Both the position numbers and the translations under genes were made by a program. Of a DNA stretch of 64,000 nt, positions 7,401 to 15,800 are shown piece after piece. Position 1 is the stretch's first letter. Each line of letters starts with the position of its first letter. The notes under the pieces were generated by a model that was given only the letters and a program-made list of their open reading frames with translations, did not search any database and was not told the DNA's origin. The stretch spans positions 1 through 64,000 of the forward strand of contig NZ_CALPCN010000009.1 of NCBI RefSeq assembly GCF_943193045.1. Reading direction: 5' to 3'. This stretch comes from Pumilibacter muris. GTDB taxonomy: Bacteria; Bacillota; Clostridia; Christensenellales; Pumilibacteraceae.

Positions 7401-10222
7401 AGCAACGAATCTTTTTCCGCGCAGAATGTATTATCGTGTTGGAATTTTACATAATCATAGCGTTCTGCCTTTGTAACCTTTCCGTCTTCTTCCAAATAAT
7501 ATTCCGTAAGGTTGCCTTTATCGTTAAAAGCATATGTGCTTCGTGACTTCAAATCGTTGTCTTGTGTTATTACCGTACCTTTTGAATTATATGTAATCGC
7601 AACCTCGTTAAGTTTTTTGTCGCCACCTAAAACCAAATTGTTATGTTGTATTATGTCTACAGAGCTGTAATATTCGATTTTTTTCAATTGACTTCCCGCA
7701 AAACTTATTTTTGCTTTTTGTCCCGCAGGTAGCGCGCGAAGTTCGGAAATATATGAATTAATATAACTAAATTCCAGTTTATCTCCGTTTGCGTATACGA
7801 TACTTTGCAGTTGCTTCGATTCATCATATAGAAATTCGGTTGTTTTTCCTCGACTGTCGGTTATTGCTTTAAGTAACCCTTTCAATCCATATTGAAATTC
7901 TACGGTCTTATTGTTATTATCATATAAGCGCTCGATTCTATTATTTTTACGCTGAATCATAATAGCGTTATCATAGTTGTCGCAAATAGCAACAAGTTCT
8001 CCCTGTTCATTAAAGCCCTTAACGATAGTACCGTCGCTCAAGTAATTTATAGGCGTCATTCGCTTACGCAAATCGAGTTCCGCTTTTTTATTGACATACT
8101 CCTTGCGATAATTTGTAACTTGTTCCATATAAGAATATTTTTTGGATTCGTATGTCGTCAACTGATTGTACAAGGCAATTTTATATTCATACGGTATGGT
8201 AGATGTCGATTTGTACACGTTTGTCCACGCAGATATATATGACAAAATTTCATTTTCAGGCAACAAAATATACTGATAATTCTCATCCAATAAATTTATA
8301 AAATTTTCGAATAAGTCATTATTATCATACCAATACCGTAGGCAACGCACTAATTGTCCTGTATTTTTATTTATAATACCATACGATTCCATAGCACCGG
8401 CATATGAGTTTACTTGTTCTTCCAACTGTTTAATTTCACTTTGCCGTTGCTCTAACCAATTAACGTTTTTTATATTTTCCAACCGAGTTGTTGCTTTTAA
8501 TCCGGTAGCCGAACGTTCTTCTTTATATACAGTATGCTTCCCGTCGGAAAGAGTCCCGTCAAGAGCTACTTCAACATTTTTTCTCTCCACTTCGATTCTC
8601 TGATTTTCATCGTCTATATAGTAAAAATACTCTTTAAATTCGTATTTAGTGCCATACGAGTCCGTATATATGAAATTTGCGTCAAGTTCCTCATATCCTA
8701 TTCTTGTAAGTCTTTCTTCTAAATTGAGTCTAAAATCCTTACCGCAATTAAAATTATCATTGCTTTTTTTATAAATACATGAGATTCCATAATCCAAACT
8801 CAATCCGGATGTAGATGTACCGTTTATTTCCGCAACCATTTCTCCCGTCGGAACATTGAAAATTCCAACGGCATTTTTTACCAAATCAAACTGACGATTA
8901 CAAGGGCGCACATATTCGTCAACATATTCAAGCGAAAAAGTAGGCGCATAAACATCAGACATATAAAACGAAACATTAACACGCCCGCTCGGCTCTATAG
9001 TTAATGGGAATGTTTCTTGTTTTGCATTATTAAACGACTCGGTTATATCGCATTCAATCGCCTTTCCGGGAGAACAATAATATGATTTATTATTGATTTT
9101 TATATAGCCGCTACACGATACGCGATACGGTATTAAAGTCATTACGACTTTAGAAATTGTCTGTCCTATCAAAGGGAAATTCTTTTTGTTAATTGTTAGT
9201 TTTGTTTTATCGGTATAATAAACGTCGGTATTATTAGCTTGTATAAATCCCGATGTTAATTCATCTACTTTACTGGAACTACAAGATGTGCGTAAAACTT
9301 TTGCCGCAAACAAATATGTTTGGTTGGTTATAATTTGCGGGTCTATTGTAACAGGCATTGAACGTTCGTCGGCGTTAATCCATTCGGACTCGGCTATTAC
9401 GGAAAAAATATATTGCCCGTCCGCCGATTCTTCTATTTCATAAAAGACCTCGTTATTTCTTTCGCCGTTTGCATCATACATAAACGGCTCGGGAATTGTG
9501 TATTCAACATTACGTTCTACCACTCCGTCGGCGCGCTCATGTGTTGTAAGCAATTCTATTCTACGATTATCTTCAGATAAAGCCACCGTTAAGCCCTGTG
9601 TTTGCAATTTAAAATCAAAACGATATTCGGCACGCTTTTCTTTTACTATAATGTTTTCTTTTACATTTGAACCTGCGAGTTCGTACGCTATATCCACTCC
9701 GTCTTCTACATTTCCATATATCACATTCCCATTGGCATTATTCACCGCAGCAATAGCACTCTGTGGGATAGCACAAGCTTCAGAGCGTAATATAGACAAC
9801 CCTAACTTAGGCTCTTTACACAAGCCCCATGAAAGTTGCGTTTTGCCTTTTTGAATTTTTAATAGGTCACTATTAGACGCGTCTTTCGCAAACGTCAATT
9901 TGCGTTCACCGCATATATTACAAAATTCATTATCACACTCATGTAAGCGGTTGTCGATTTCTTGCAACTCGCCGCTTGCGTCGCGGTAGTGAATTGCGTT
10001 GGGCGATATAATCTGACGCATTGTGCCGTCGTTCATTCGCCACAGTTTGGTGTTTTCGCCGCGCATACTCTTTTCTTCGTACAGCGCGCCCGCAAGTGTA
10101 GGCTCTTCCCATTTTGCGTTTTTCGCCTGTTCTTTTTCGGCAATTTCGATGTTTTTCAGAATTTGCGCGTCGAGGTTGCTCACGGCTTCCGCCGTTTTGT
10201 CTTTCATTTTAATCGTTCCCAT
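4442..10222 (-). CDS. RHS-B: full-length RHS-repeat polymorphic toxin with hydrophobic tip
   Basis: This 1926-aa protein has no Sec signal peptide. Order: N-terminal charged leader (MGTIKMKDKT, shared with RHS-A); beta-rich domain with DNRL and DPQI motifs (about 90-300); adhesive-like beta domain (300-440); helical insert (594-727); a long array of YD/RHS repeats (Y-x-Y-D-x-x-G-x type, about 735-1590); then the RHS core ending RYYDPEIGRFITIDD. The final 250 residues are Gly/Ala-rich and hydrophobic and end KGLI with no recognisable catalytic motif. RHS proteins form a shell around a C-terminal toxin, so this tip may be membrane-active. The ribosome site is AAGGAG before an ATG shared with RHS-A. 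The immunity gene overlaps at the 3' end. The export route is not evident. Confidence 0.9.
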   Translation of the reverse strand: MGTIKMKDKTAEAVSNLDAQILKNIEIAEKEQAKNAKWEEPTLAGALYEEKSMRGENTKLWRMNDGTMRQIISPNAIHYRDASGELQEIDNRLHECDNEFCNICGERKLTFAKDASNSDLLKIQKGKTQLSWGLCKEPKLGLSILRSEACAIPQSAIAAVNNANGNVIYGNVEDGVDIAYELAGSNVKENIIVKEKRAEYRFDFKLQTQGLTVALSEDNRRIELLTTHERADGVVERNVEYTIPEPFMYDANGERNNEVFYEIEESADGQYIFSVIAESEWINADERSMPVTIDPQIITNQTYLFAAKVLRTSCSSSKVDELTSGFIQANNTDVYYTDKTKLTINKKNFPLIGQTISKVVMTLIPYRVSCSGYIKINNKSYYCSPGKAIECDITESFNNAKQETFPLTIEPSGRVNVSFYMSDVYAPTFSLEYVDEYVRPCNRQFDLVKNAVGIFNVPTGEMVAEINGTSTSGLSLDYGISCIYKKSNDNFNCGKDFRLNLEERLTRIGYEELDANFIYTDSYGTKYEFKEYFYYIDDENQRIEVERKNVEVALDGTLSDGKHTVYKEERSATGLKATTRLENIKNVNWLEQRQSEIKQLEEQVNSYAGAMESYGIINKNTGQLVRCLRYWYDNNDLFENFINLLDENYQYILLPENEILSYISAWTNVYKSTSTIPYEYKIALYNQLTTYESKKYSYMEQVTNYRKEYVNKKAELDLRKRMTPINYLSDGTIVKGFNEQGELVAICDNYDNAIMIQRKNNRIERLYDNNNKTVEFQYGLKGLLKAITDSRGKTTEFLYDESKQLQSIVYANGDKLEFSYINSYISELRALPAGQKAKISFAGSQLKKIEYYSSVDIIQHNNLVLGGDKKLNEVAITYNSKGTVITQDNDLKSRSTYAFNDKGNLTEYYLEEDGKVTKAERYDYVKFQHDNTFCAEKDSLLKSINDVKFNDGVKTLISLNAFNNPILKEVGWQKLSDNSKQQVVTVYRYDNNQNVIEEQAEIHTKIDNDDTKKTAITRYRYNTQGSIVYTESYIVGEEVTTGKTIEEVIYDGNGNVLKSFKYNSLDSSSKFYSESEYAENGKVTAEFDESGENKTKLEYVDGTSVVRTQTLPNGSKFSYGHDENDTITAITQSTEEGEENSTQIAFTCGKVTELRSGNNVVNYEYDYKGRKTAIDLNGTKDYVQYKYEDIKTNGIKTGEKITATMANGDIIESEQDSHGNMLNATYKTYNSKTKTHDSTPLTVATYDAKNHVKTLADKVFGVTYGWNYDTLDRLKEYTGGRVKEKYTYNTDGNAETKTVTVDEQSKLYTYNYKDNAAKDLESVSVEGITVYPKSDYLGRNTGKEIKVNGTAIASETIAYRKVGDHATNMPSAMRFGNHVVAADDKTQFVQLDNLKYKYDNCGNISEVWENGTLAAKYTYDKLNRLTREDNKQLKKTTLFTYDNNGNILSNREFAFTLKDTEKLEELLETQCLQYAYDGDRLMALNSENFVYDILGNPTTYRNINCEWTRGRQLSKYGNIMFEYDGQGRRTKKVGNTTVTYTYDSNGNLVLQDYPQKSIKLKFLYDNSGLCAIQNGTETFYYRKDAQGDVIALLDSDGLVVVKYEYDAWGSCKVFDAQGNDITYKENDETRAVYKNELGNLNPFRYRGYYYDVETGLYFLKTRYYDPEIGRFITIDDLQYLDPETINGLNLYAYCGNNPIMAVDPEGTWSWKKFWKGVAAVAIIVVVAAAIAVTAGAAAVAIAGALGATAIMAGAIGAAVATTAFICGGIVGSIETASQVMNKGLENINLLSIGIATMGASLDGAMIAGAAFAGPVGKAILGVSRTITAGLRSLAYGASEGYGANRIVQDIITNMALTAAASVIPFFTKGVNTGVLLPQGAVAQFTGIIKLGTNIFSKLKGIVSLSDLLNMKKIYPIGPVGPIKGLI
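5164..5436 (-). repeat. RHS-B core segment duplicated in three tip cassettes
   Basis: This 270-bp stretch, encoding the region from KYEYDAWGSCKVFD through LDPETINGLNLYAY, recurs nearly base for base at about 2165-2442 and 3780-4060. A shorter copy lies at about 838-1062, where similarity stops after GRFI. The copies provide homology for recombinational tip exchange with RHS-B. Confidence 0.85.
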
Positions 10223-10300
10223 GATTTTTTCTCCTTATTTTTTTAGTGTTTTTATTTTTTACGGCATTACGAAGAACAGACTCCGTTCGTTCCGTGTAGG
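10218..10300 (-). repeat. Shared 5' leader of the RHS genes
   Basis: About 80 bases around and upstream of the RHS-B start are nearly identical to 19461-19541 upstream of RHS-A. They contain the ATG context, the AAGGAG ribosome site and the ACGGCATTACGA region. I could not find a convincing promoter pair in it. The duplication suggests that the two genes arose by duplication, with common expression control. Confidence 0.7.
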
Positions 10301-10669
10301 GGTTTGCTTCGCTTACGTTCGGTAGCGTAACGCCCGAAAACGTTTTTTACAACATTTGAGCGTACGGAAAAATTGAGTGAAACCGTTGCACGTTTTTCAC
10401 GCTTTTTCCGCATCTCCCGAATTTAATTGTTTCAATAAGCGGCACCAAACGCCCGCTCTCGTCTTTTTGTGTGTGATTTGCTAAGTATACGAATATGTAA
10501 TGCACCCGAAAAAGTGAACCCACCTTAATAGGTGCATTACATTTCAAACATATTTTTTATTATGCCCCAACGCCGCGCCTACGCCCGTTGCGCATAGCAC
10601 TACGCCCGCTACTATCATTAACCCGCTAATAAGCCGCATTCACATAATTTATATTTTGTATTTTTATCC
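10223..10669. other. 447-bp intergenic mosaic upstream of RHS-B
   Basis: No gene is supported here. It holds, from left to right: the RHS leader repeat; about 29 bases (10317-10345) resembling the end of the 20128-20655 gene, which encode KTFSG-TLPN in both; AT-rich unique sequence; and a 70-bp fragment of RHS-A (10566-10635). This is debris from past rearrangements. A 66-codon ORF at 10347-10547 has no ribosome site and was not called. Confidence 0.6.
10566..10635 (-). repeat. 70-bp remnant of the RHS-A linker
   Basis: This is nearly identical to 13509-13578 inside RHS-A (the ISGLMIVAGVVLCATGVGAA codons). It is flanked by unrelated sequence on both sides and encodes nothing on its own. The left part is also present in tip cassette 4. 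Confidence 0.8.
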
Positions 10670-11188
10670 CTATTTAATTTCGAATTCGGCTCTATAAGTA
10701 GCGGTTTGTCTTACTGGTCCATTACAAGCTAACAATCTCCCGTTTTTCCATTCATTCAAAAAGTCGGGTCCCGCATAAGCAAATTTGTCTTTGGATATCG
10801 TATAGTTCTTTTTTATATACTTCGATAGTTTTTTAAATAATGCCTTGTACTCCTCGCTATGCGGCAAATATGTGTCCGTTTTACTGTCATAACGTTTACT
10901 GAGGCATATCCCGCCATTCCATACCGCACCCTTAGCGAGCACAGGCACACGATACGAAATACTTTCTGCATCCAAAGATATCCACGTATATTTTTCATTA
11001 TGCTCTATAGGAACTTCAGCATCCTTGAAAAAGATACGTAATCCTTGAAACTCGGTGGTGTAAATATCTTTAAAAGGAAGTCCGTTGTATTTATTCCCCC
11101 TATAAGAATACAATTCCGCACCTGCATCATAAATCACATTCAAAAACTCTATAAAGTCTTTTTCCGTTTGCCAAAATTCAGTTATCAT
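10670..11188 (-). CDS. Candidate immunity protein of tip cassette 4, unknown family
   Basis: This 172-aa protein follows the nuclease-like cassette 4. I chose the ATG at 11186-11188 because a GGAGG ribosome site sits 5 bases before it; an in-frame ATG at 11200 would lie upstream of that site and overlap the toxin stop. The sequence is a mixed alpha/beta cytoplasmic protein starting MITEFWQTEKDFIEF, with many Tyr and Trp and no membrane segment. I do not recognise the family. The immunity role is inferred purely from position after a toxin tip. Confidence 0.5.
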   Translation of the reverse strand: MITEFWQTEKDFIEFLNVIYDAGAELYSYRGNKYNGLPFKDIYTTEFQGLRIFFKDAEVPIEHNEKYTWISLDAESISYRVPVLAKGAVWNGGICLSKRYDSKTDTYLPHSEEYKALFKKLSKYIKKNYTISKDKFAYAGPDFLNEWKNGRLLACNGPVRQTATYRAEFEIK

Positions 11189-11199
11189 TATTGCCTCCA

Positions 11200-11913
11200 T
11201 TATGCATAAGGAATAAAAATTATTTTAATACCCGCTGTTGCAAAATCCGCTATTGCCCTTGCCTCTCTTGCTATCGGCAAACCTGCTTTTGTTGCCTTCC
11301 CGACATTTATAAAAATTTCTTGACCATTTTTTGTTGCATAAACGTCGGCGTAACGATACGGTTTCGTCCCGTTAGGCGTTAATGTGCGGAACTCCTTATC
11401 TGCAACATCCCATCCTTTCTTGGTCAAATTCTGTTTAATGGAATCAATTTTTGCCTTATGCGCCGGTCCGCCGTGTCTTCCGCCCGGATTCGGCACATTT
11501 TTGGACGCACTCGCCGCCGAAGAAGTGCTCTTGCTTCCCGCAGCCGCAGACGCCGTAGCTTTTGCAGCTCTTGCCGCAGACGCCGCTTGCACGCCTTTAT
11601 AAACTTGCCCGCCTATGATGCCGCCGACTATTGCGCCTATCATTGCGCCCGTCTCAAAGCTGCCGCCTAACGCTTCGCTTATGAATCCGCCGGCTATGCC
11701 GCCTATCCCGGAGCCAATCATGCTTGCGCCCATTGCCGCAAACGGCGTAAAGCACAACGCTATTCCCGCCACTATATTCAGCGCCGACGATATTATGCTC
11801 GCTACTTTGCCGTTAACGCCTGCCGCCGACATTATGTTCGACGCCATCATCGAACCGCCCGCCACAAGCAACGATACTCCCAACGCCGCGCCTACGCCCG
11901 TTGCGCATAGCAC
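11200..11913 (-). CDS. RHS tip cassette 4: RHS-A linker joined to a nuclease-like toxin domain
   Basis: The first 137 codons are the RHS-A glycine-zipper and Ala/Ser linker, part of a 422-bp near-identical repeat. The fusion point is in the ASAS codons. The last about 95 residues start NPGGRHGGPAHKAKID and contain RYADVY followed by INVGKATKAGLP. This D...xVGK layout resembles restriction-endonuclease-fold (PD-(D/E)XK-like) toxin ends that I recall from other RHS proteins. The cassette lacks the RHS core. The ATG at 11911-11913 is only an in-frame methionine, and homology with RHS-A breaks at 11925. It is likely a silent alternative tip for RHS-A. DNase activity is an inference. Confidence 0.6.
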   Translation of the reverse strand: MLCATGVGAALGVSLLVAGGSMMASNIMSAAGVNGKVASIISSALNIVAGIALCFTPFAAMGASMIGSGIGGIAGGFISEALGGSFETGAMIGAIVGGIIGGQVYKGVQAASAARAAKATASAAAGSKSTSSAASASKNVPNPGGRHGGPAHKAKIDSIKQNLTKKGWDVADKEFRTLTPNGTKPYRYADVYATKNGQEIFINVGKATKAGLPIAREARAIADFATAGIKIIFIPYA

Positions 11914-11925
11914 TACGCCCGCTAC
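11504..11925 (-). repeat. 422-bp direct repeat shared with RHS-A (13134-13555)
   Basis: The two copies differ at only a few positions that I can see, for example gcgccgacg against gcgacgacg and gcatagcac against gcataacac. It is the homology arm joining tip cassette 4 to the RHS-A gene. Recombination between the copies would delete the RHS-A tip and immunity gene and attach the nuclease-like tip. Confidence 0.85.
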
Positions 11926-11970
11926 ATGGTATTATCGTCTAAGTTAAGTAAGACTTAGAATAGTAAGCCC

Positions 11971-11997
11971 GAGAATATTGTAAAATACAATATTCTC
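11971..11997. terminator. Perfect 12-bp hairpin after the HEAT-like immunity gene
   Basis: GAGAATATTGTA pairs with TACAATATTCTC around a 3-base loop, 22 bases past the stop at 12019. There is no strong T run in the minus direction, so it may be a transcript-stabilising hairpin or a weak terminator. Confidence 0.5.
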
Positions 11998-12018
11998 AGG
12001 TTTTGTACTATTTTAAAA

Positions 12019-12798
12019 CTACTCAATCATTCTTTCCAAGGCTTTTTTCGTTACATTTCTATATTGAGTATAGGTGCGTCTTAAATTGCTTTTTTTCTCT
12101 TTGCTTTCGGTAAATTGAATCCAAGGAATTTTTTCAGGCTCTAAAAATTTCTCAATATATTTTTTGTATTCGGCTTTTCTAAACCTCGACAATGCCGTTA
12201 TTGCAGCTTGTGATACTAAGTATTTACCGCATTCTATGGTAGAACCATAAAAAGAATCTTTTATACGTTGTTCGCCGTCCAGCAATCTGATAAAACTCGG
12301 AATTGCCTTTTCATAACGCATAAAGCCTAACATTTCCACTATAAACCAAGTACTGCAAACCACCTTTTCCTCGCTTAAATAATCCAAATACACGTCCATA
12401 TATCTTTTGTCTCTTATTCTGGCAAGCGTTTGGGATACCATATAAAGAATACTATCTTCATTATCAGTAGGAAGATATTTATTGTATTCTCCTATTAAAT
12501 ATTCTGTTGCGTCATAAAAACCCTTTACTCCCAAACATCCTATATAATGATGCTTCTTATTATGATTTTTAAACATTTCAAGGTGTTTAATCACTATAGG
12601 TATTACAGCCTTGTCTTTTGCAGTAAACGTATTACCTGTAAACTGGTAACTCCAAGCAAAATTATAGCCTAATGCATTTAATTCATTAAACAGGCTTTGC
12701 TCAACTTGCACATCATAAGCATTTTTAGGGTCATTTCTGTATTTCATTTCTATTTCCTCTATATGAGGTAATATAAAATCTATCTCTCTTTGTTCCAT
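12019..12798 (-). CDS. Candidate RHS-A immunity protein, HEAT-repeat-like
   Basis: This 259-aa all-helical protein has repeated helix pairs carrying conserved-looking small residues (for example AIPSFIRLLDG, LVSQAAITALSRFR and TLARIRDKRYMDVY), the style of HEAT or armadillo repeats. It starts 13 bases after RHS-A with an AAGGAG site and is therefore its cognate immunity gene by position. HEAT-like proteins are a known class of polymorphic-toxin immunity proteins and bind by surface complementarity. It is cytoplasmic, consistent with a nuclease toxin. The fold call is from the repeat pattern, not from a search. Confidence 0.6.
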   Translation of the reverse strand: MEQREIDFILPHIEEIEMKYRNDPKNAYDVQVEQSLFNELNALGYNFAWSYQFTGNTFTAKDKAVIPIVIKHLEMFKNHNKKHHYIGCLGVKGFYDATEYLIGEYNKYLPTDNEDSILYMVSQTLARIRDKRYMDVYLDYLSEEKVVCSTWFIVEMLGFMRYEKAIPSFIRLLDGEQRIKDSFYGSTIECGKYLVSQAAITALSRFRKAEYKKYIEKFLEPEKIPWIQFTESKEKKSNLRRTYTQYRNVTKKALERMIE

Positions 12799-12811
12799 TT
12801 TTGCTCCTTAT

Positions 12812-15800
12812 TTACCACGGAAAGAATTTTAATATTATTTCGCCGGCATTTACTACTTGTTTCAAACTCGAAGTCAATTTTGTCCCTTGCCGAACAAATA
12901 GCTCCATTACAACTCCTTCACTTTTTGCTATATTCATATAATCTCTTAACTGGCTAGTCAATGCTTGTCTTGCTACGTTTTTTGACTCTATTAAATAGCT
13001 ACCTTGTTCGTAAAAATCCGGTATTCTTTGCGTTCCAAGAACTTTTTCTGTATTTTTAGTGTATCCCGTTAACTCGCTTATGTATTTTTCACCCGCAGCC
13101 CCCTTAGAAGCAGCAGTCCCGGATGTAGCCGACGACGCACTCGCCGCCGAAGAAGTGCTCTTGCTTCCCGCAGCCGCAGACGCCGTAGCTTTTGCAGCTC
13201 TTGCCGCAGACGCCGCTTGCACGCCTTTATAAACTTGCCCGCCTATGATGCCGCCGACTATTGCGCCTATCATTGCGCCCGTCTCAAAGCTGCCGCCTAA
13301 CGCTTCGCTTATGAATCCGCCGGCTATGCCGCCTATCCCGGAGCCAATCATGCTTGCGCCCATTGCCGCAAACGGCGTAAAGCACAACGCTATTCCCGCC
13401 ACTATATTCAGCGACGACGATATTATGCTCGCTACTTTGCCGTTAACGCCTGCCGCCGACATTATGTTCGACGCCATCATCGAACCGCCCGCCACAAGCA
13501 ACGATACTCCCAACGCCGCGCCTACGCCCGTTGCGCATAACACTACGCCCGCTACTATCATTAACCCGCTAATAAGCCACTGCCACCACTTCGGTTTATT
13601 CCCCTCGTGGTCGTTCATTACTACGGGATTATTCAAGCAGTATGCGTATAGGTTTAATCCGCCGAGCTTTTCGCTGTCTATATAGCTTACGTCGTCTTGC
13701 GAGATAAATCGACCTGTTTGCGGGTCGTAGTAGCGCGCTTTAAGGTAATACAGCCCCGTTTCTGCGTCGTAATAATAACTGCGGTATCTGAACGGATTGA
13801 GAGCCCCGAGATTTATTCCCGAGCGGTCTTCTACTTCACATCTTCCCCATGCGTCGTATGTATATTTTACTATGGTATTACCGTCTAAGTCAAGTATTCC
13901 CGCTATATCCCCCTGCGCGTTCTTGCGGTAGATATATTGCTTATTGTTATACTTAAATCCGTTTAAGCCGTTGCCGTCGTAATAAAACTCAAAACCGTCG
14001 CTCTGTTTAACAAGACGCCCGCCGATATCATATGTAAATACAACGTCACCGCGTTTCGTGCGTTTCCCGTAGCCGTCATAGCCGTATTCCACGCCGTCCA
14101 CCGACATGAGTTGTCCTATTCTGTTCCAACCGAATGTTTTCCCGCGATAGCATATCGGCAAACCGTTTTCGTAAGTTACGCTTTGTTCTCCGAAACCTAT
14201 CATGCGGTCGGGATAGTTGCCGTCGTACGAATATTGCATTTCCGCTAAAAACGAAGTGAGTTCTTCTTCCGCTTTCACGGTATAAGCGCATTCTCGCTTA
14301 TACAGTATATTACCGAAATTATCATATGTCCAAAGCCACGTTTTACCCAAAGCGCGATTATCCTCTCGGATAAGGCGTTGTAGCTTGTCGTAAGTATATT
14401 TAACCGACAGCAGACCGTTCTCCCATATTTCGGCGATATTTCCGCAATTATCGTATTTATATTGCAAGCTTTCGTTAATTGCATAGCCGCTTGCCGTAGC
14501 GCGACCGTAACGCATAGTGGATATCGTATTCGTTCCGTGATCGCCGACTTTAAGATATGTAATATATTCGCCATACACTTTATTGCCCGCCGAATCTTCA
14601 AGAATCTTTCCCCTGCCACGCCTGTTAGCGTCGGTTTGGGGACACACTTTCAGTCCGTTCGGCAAGCGGATATATTCCAAATCCATTGCGGCGTTGGGTT
14701 TATATTTGTAGCCGTACTCATGCGACACAGCTCCGCTCAATGCTCTGCTCGTGAGCTGACCCTGCTCATCGAAAACATTCGTTTCGTTCATAGCGGCAAC
14801 GTTTGTGCCCGCAGTACGCGCAATCGAGTTGACCCTATCTTTGATTACGTTGTCATATGTGTAGGTCAAAGTGCTCCCCGTAAGGTTATCCGTACTATCC
14901 GATTGCAATCCGTTTGGAGCAAAATTATTGATAAAATACGGAATTTGCGGGTCCGATCCTTCTTTTACTTTCAGCGACAATACATTTCCATTTCTATCGG
15001 TTCGGGTTTCGGATTCGGCATTGTTTTTCTTTACCGTAACAGTAGCCACATATCCGTTTTGCGCAGTGGCATCGTCATATACATAGTTCGTTGCCTGAGC
15101 ATCGTTATTATCCAATATTACTTTTGTCTTTCTACGCTTATGGTCGTATTCGTAATTAACGGTATGCAATCCGCTTGTGATTTCCGTTACTTCGCCGAAA
15201 TCGTTCCGCATTTTAATCGAGTTTTCCTCGCCGTCCGCCGTACTCTGCGTAATACCGGTTACTTCGTCATACTCGCCGTGTCCGTAACTGAATTTACCGC
15301 CGTTGGGCAATATTGCGGTTTTAACAATATTAGTGCCGCTAATGTGCTCGTATATTGTTTTGTTCTCGCCCGTTTCGTCGAGAGCCGCCGTAACAACGCC
15401 GTTTTGAGAAACCTCCGTCTCGGTATAAAATTTAGTTGTACTGTCTAAGCTATTGTAGCTTATTTCTTTTATTTTGTTGCCGTTTGCGTCATAAAAATGT
15501 TCGGTAATATCTATACCTTTTTCCGTTTCTTCGCCTTCCACAAAGCTCTCTGCGCGCGATAATAATCCCTGCGGATTATATGAATATTCCGTAACGGAAC
15601 ATTTTTTTTCAAGACTATCTCCGATAGTGGCAATTTGTTTTATTGTCCTCTCTTTAATAAGTTTTTGATTATCGTCGTAAGAGTATTCCGTTTCGGTTTT
15701 TACACGTTTTGTTTCGCTAATCTTATCCCAATTTGACTCCGTTAAAGTCGGGTTTTCATACTGGTCGAGCAAACTATAACTCCACCCTGCTTCTTGGAAC

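Noticed and set aside
10347-10547. 66-codon minus-strand ORF upstream of RHS-B
   Set aside because: No ribosome site, unusual composition, and it ends inside rearrangement debris.
14462-15448. Long plus-strand ORF (328 codons) opposite RHS-A
   Set aside because: It is antisense to conserved YD/RHS repeats; the repeat composition keeps the opposite frame open. No start signals.
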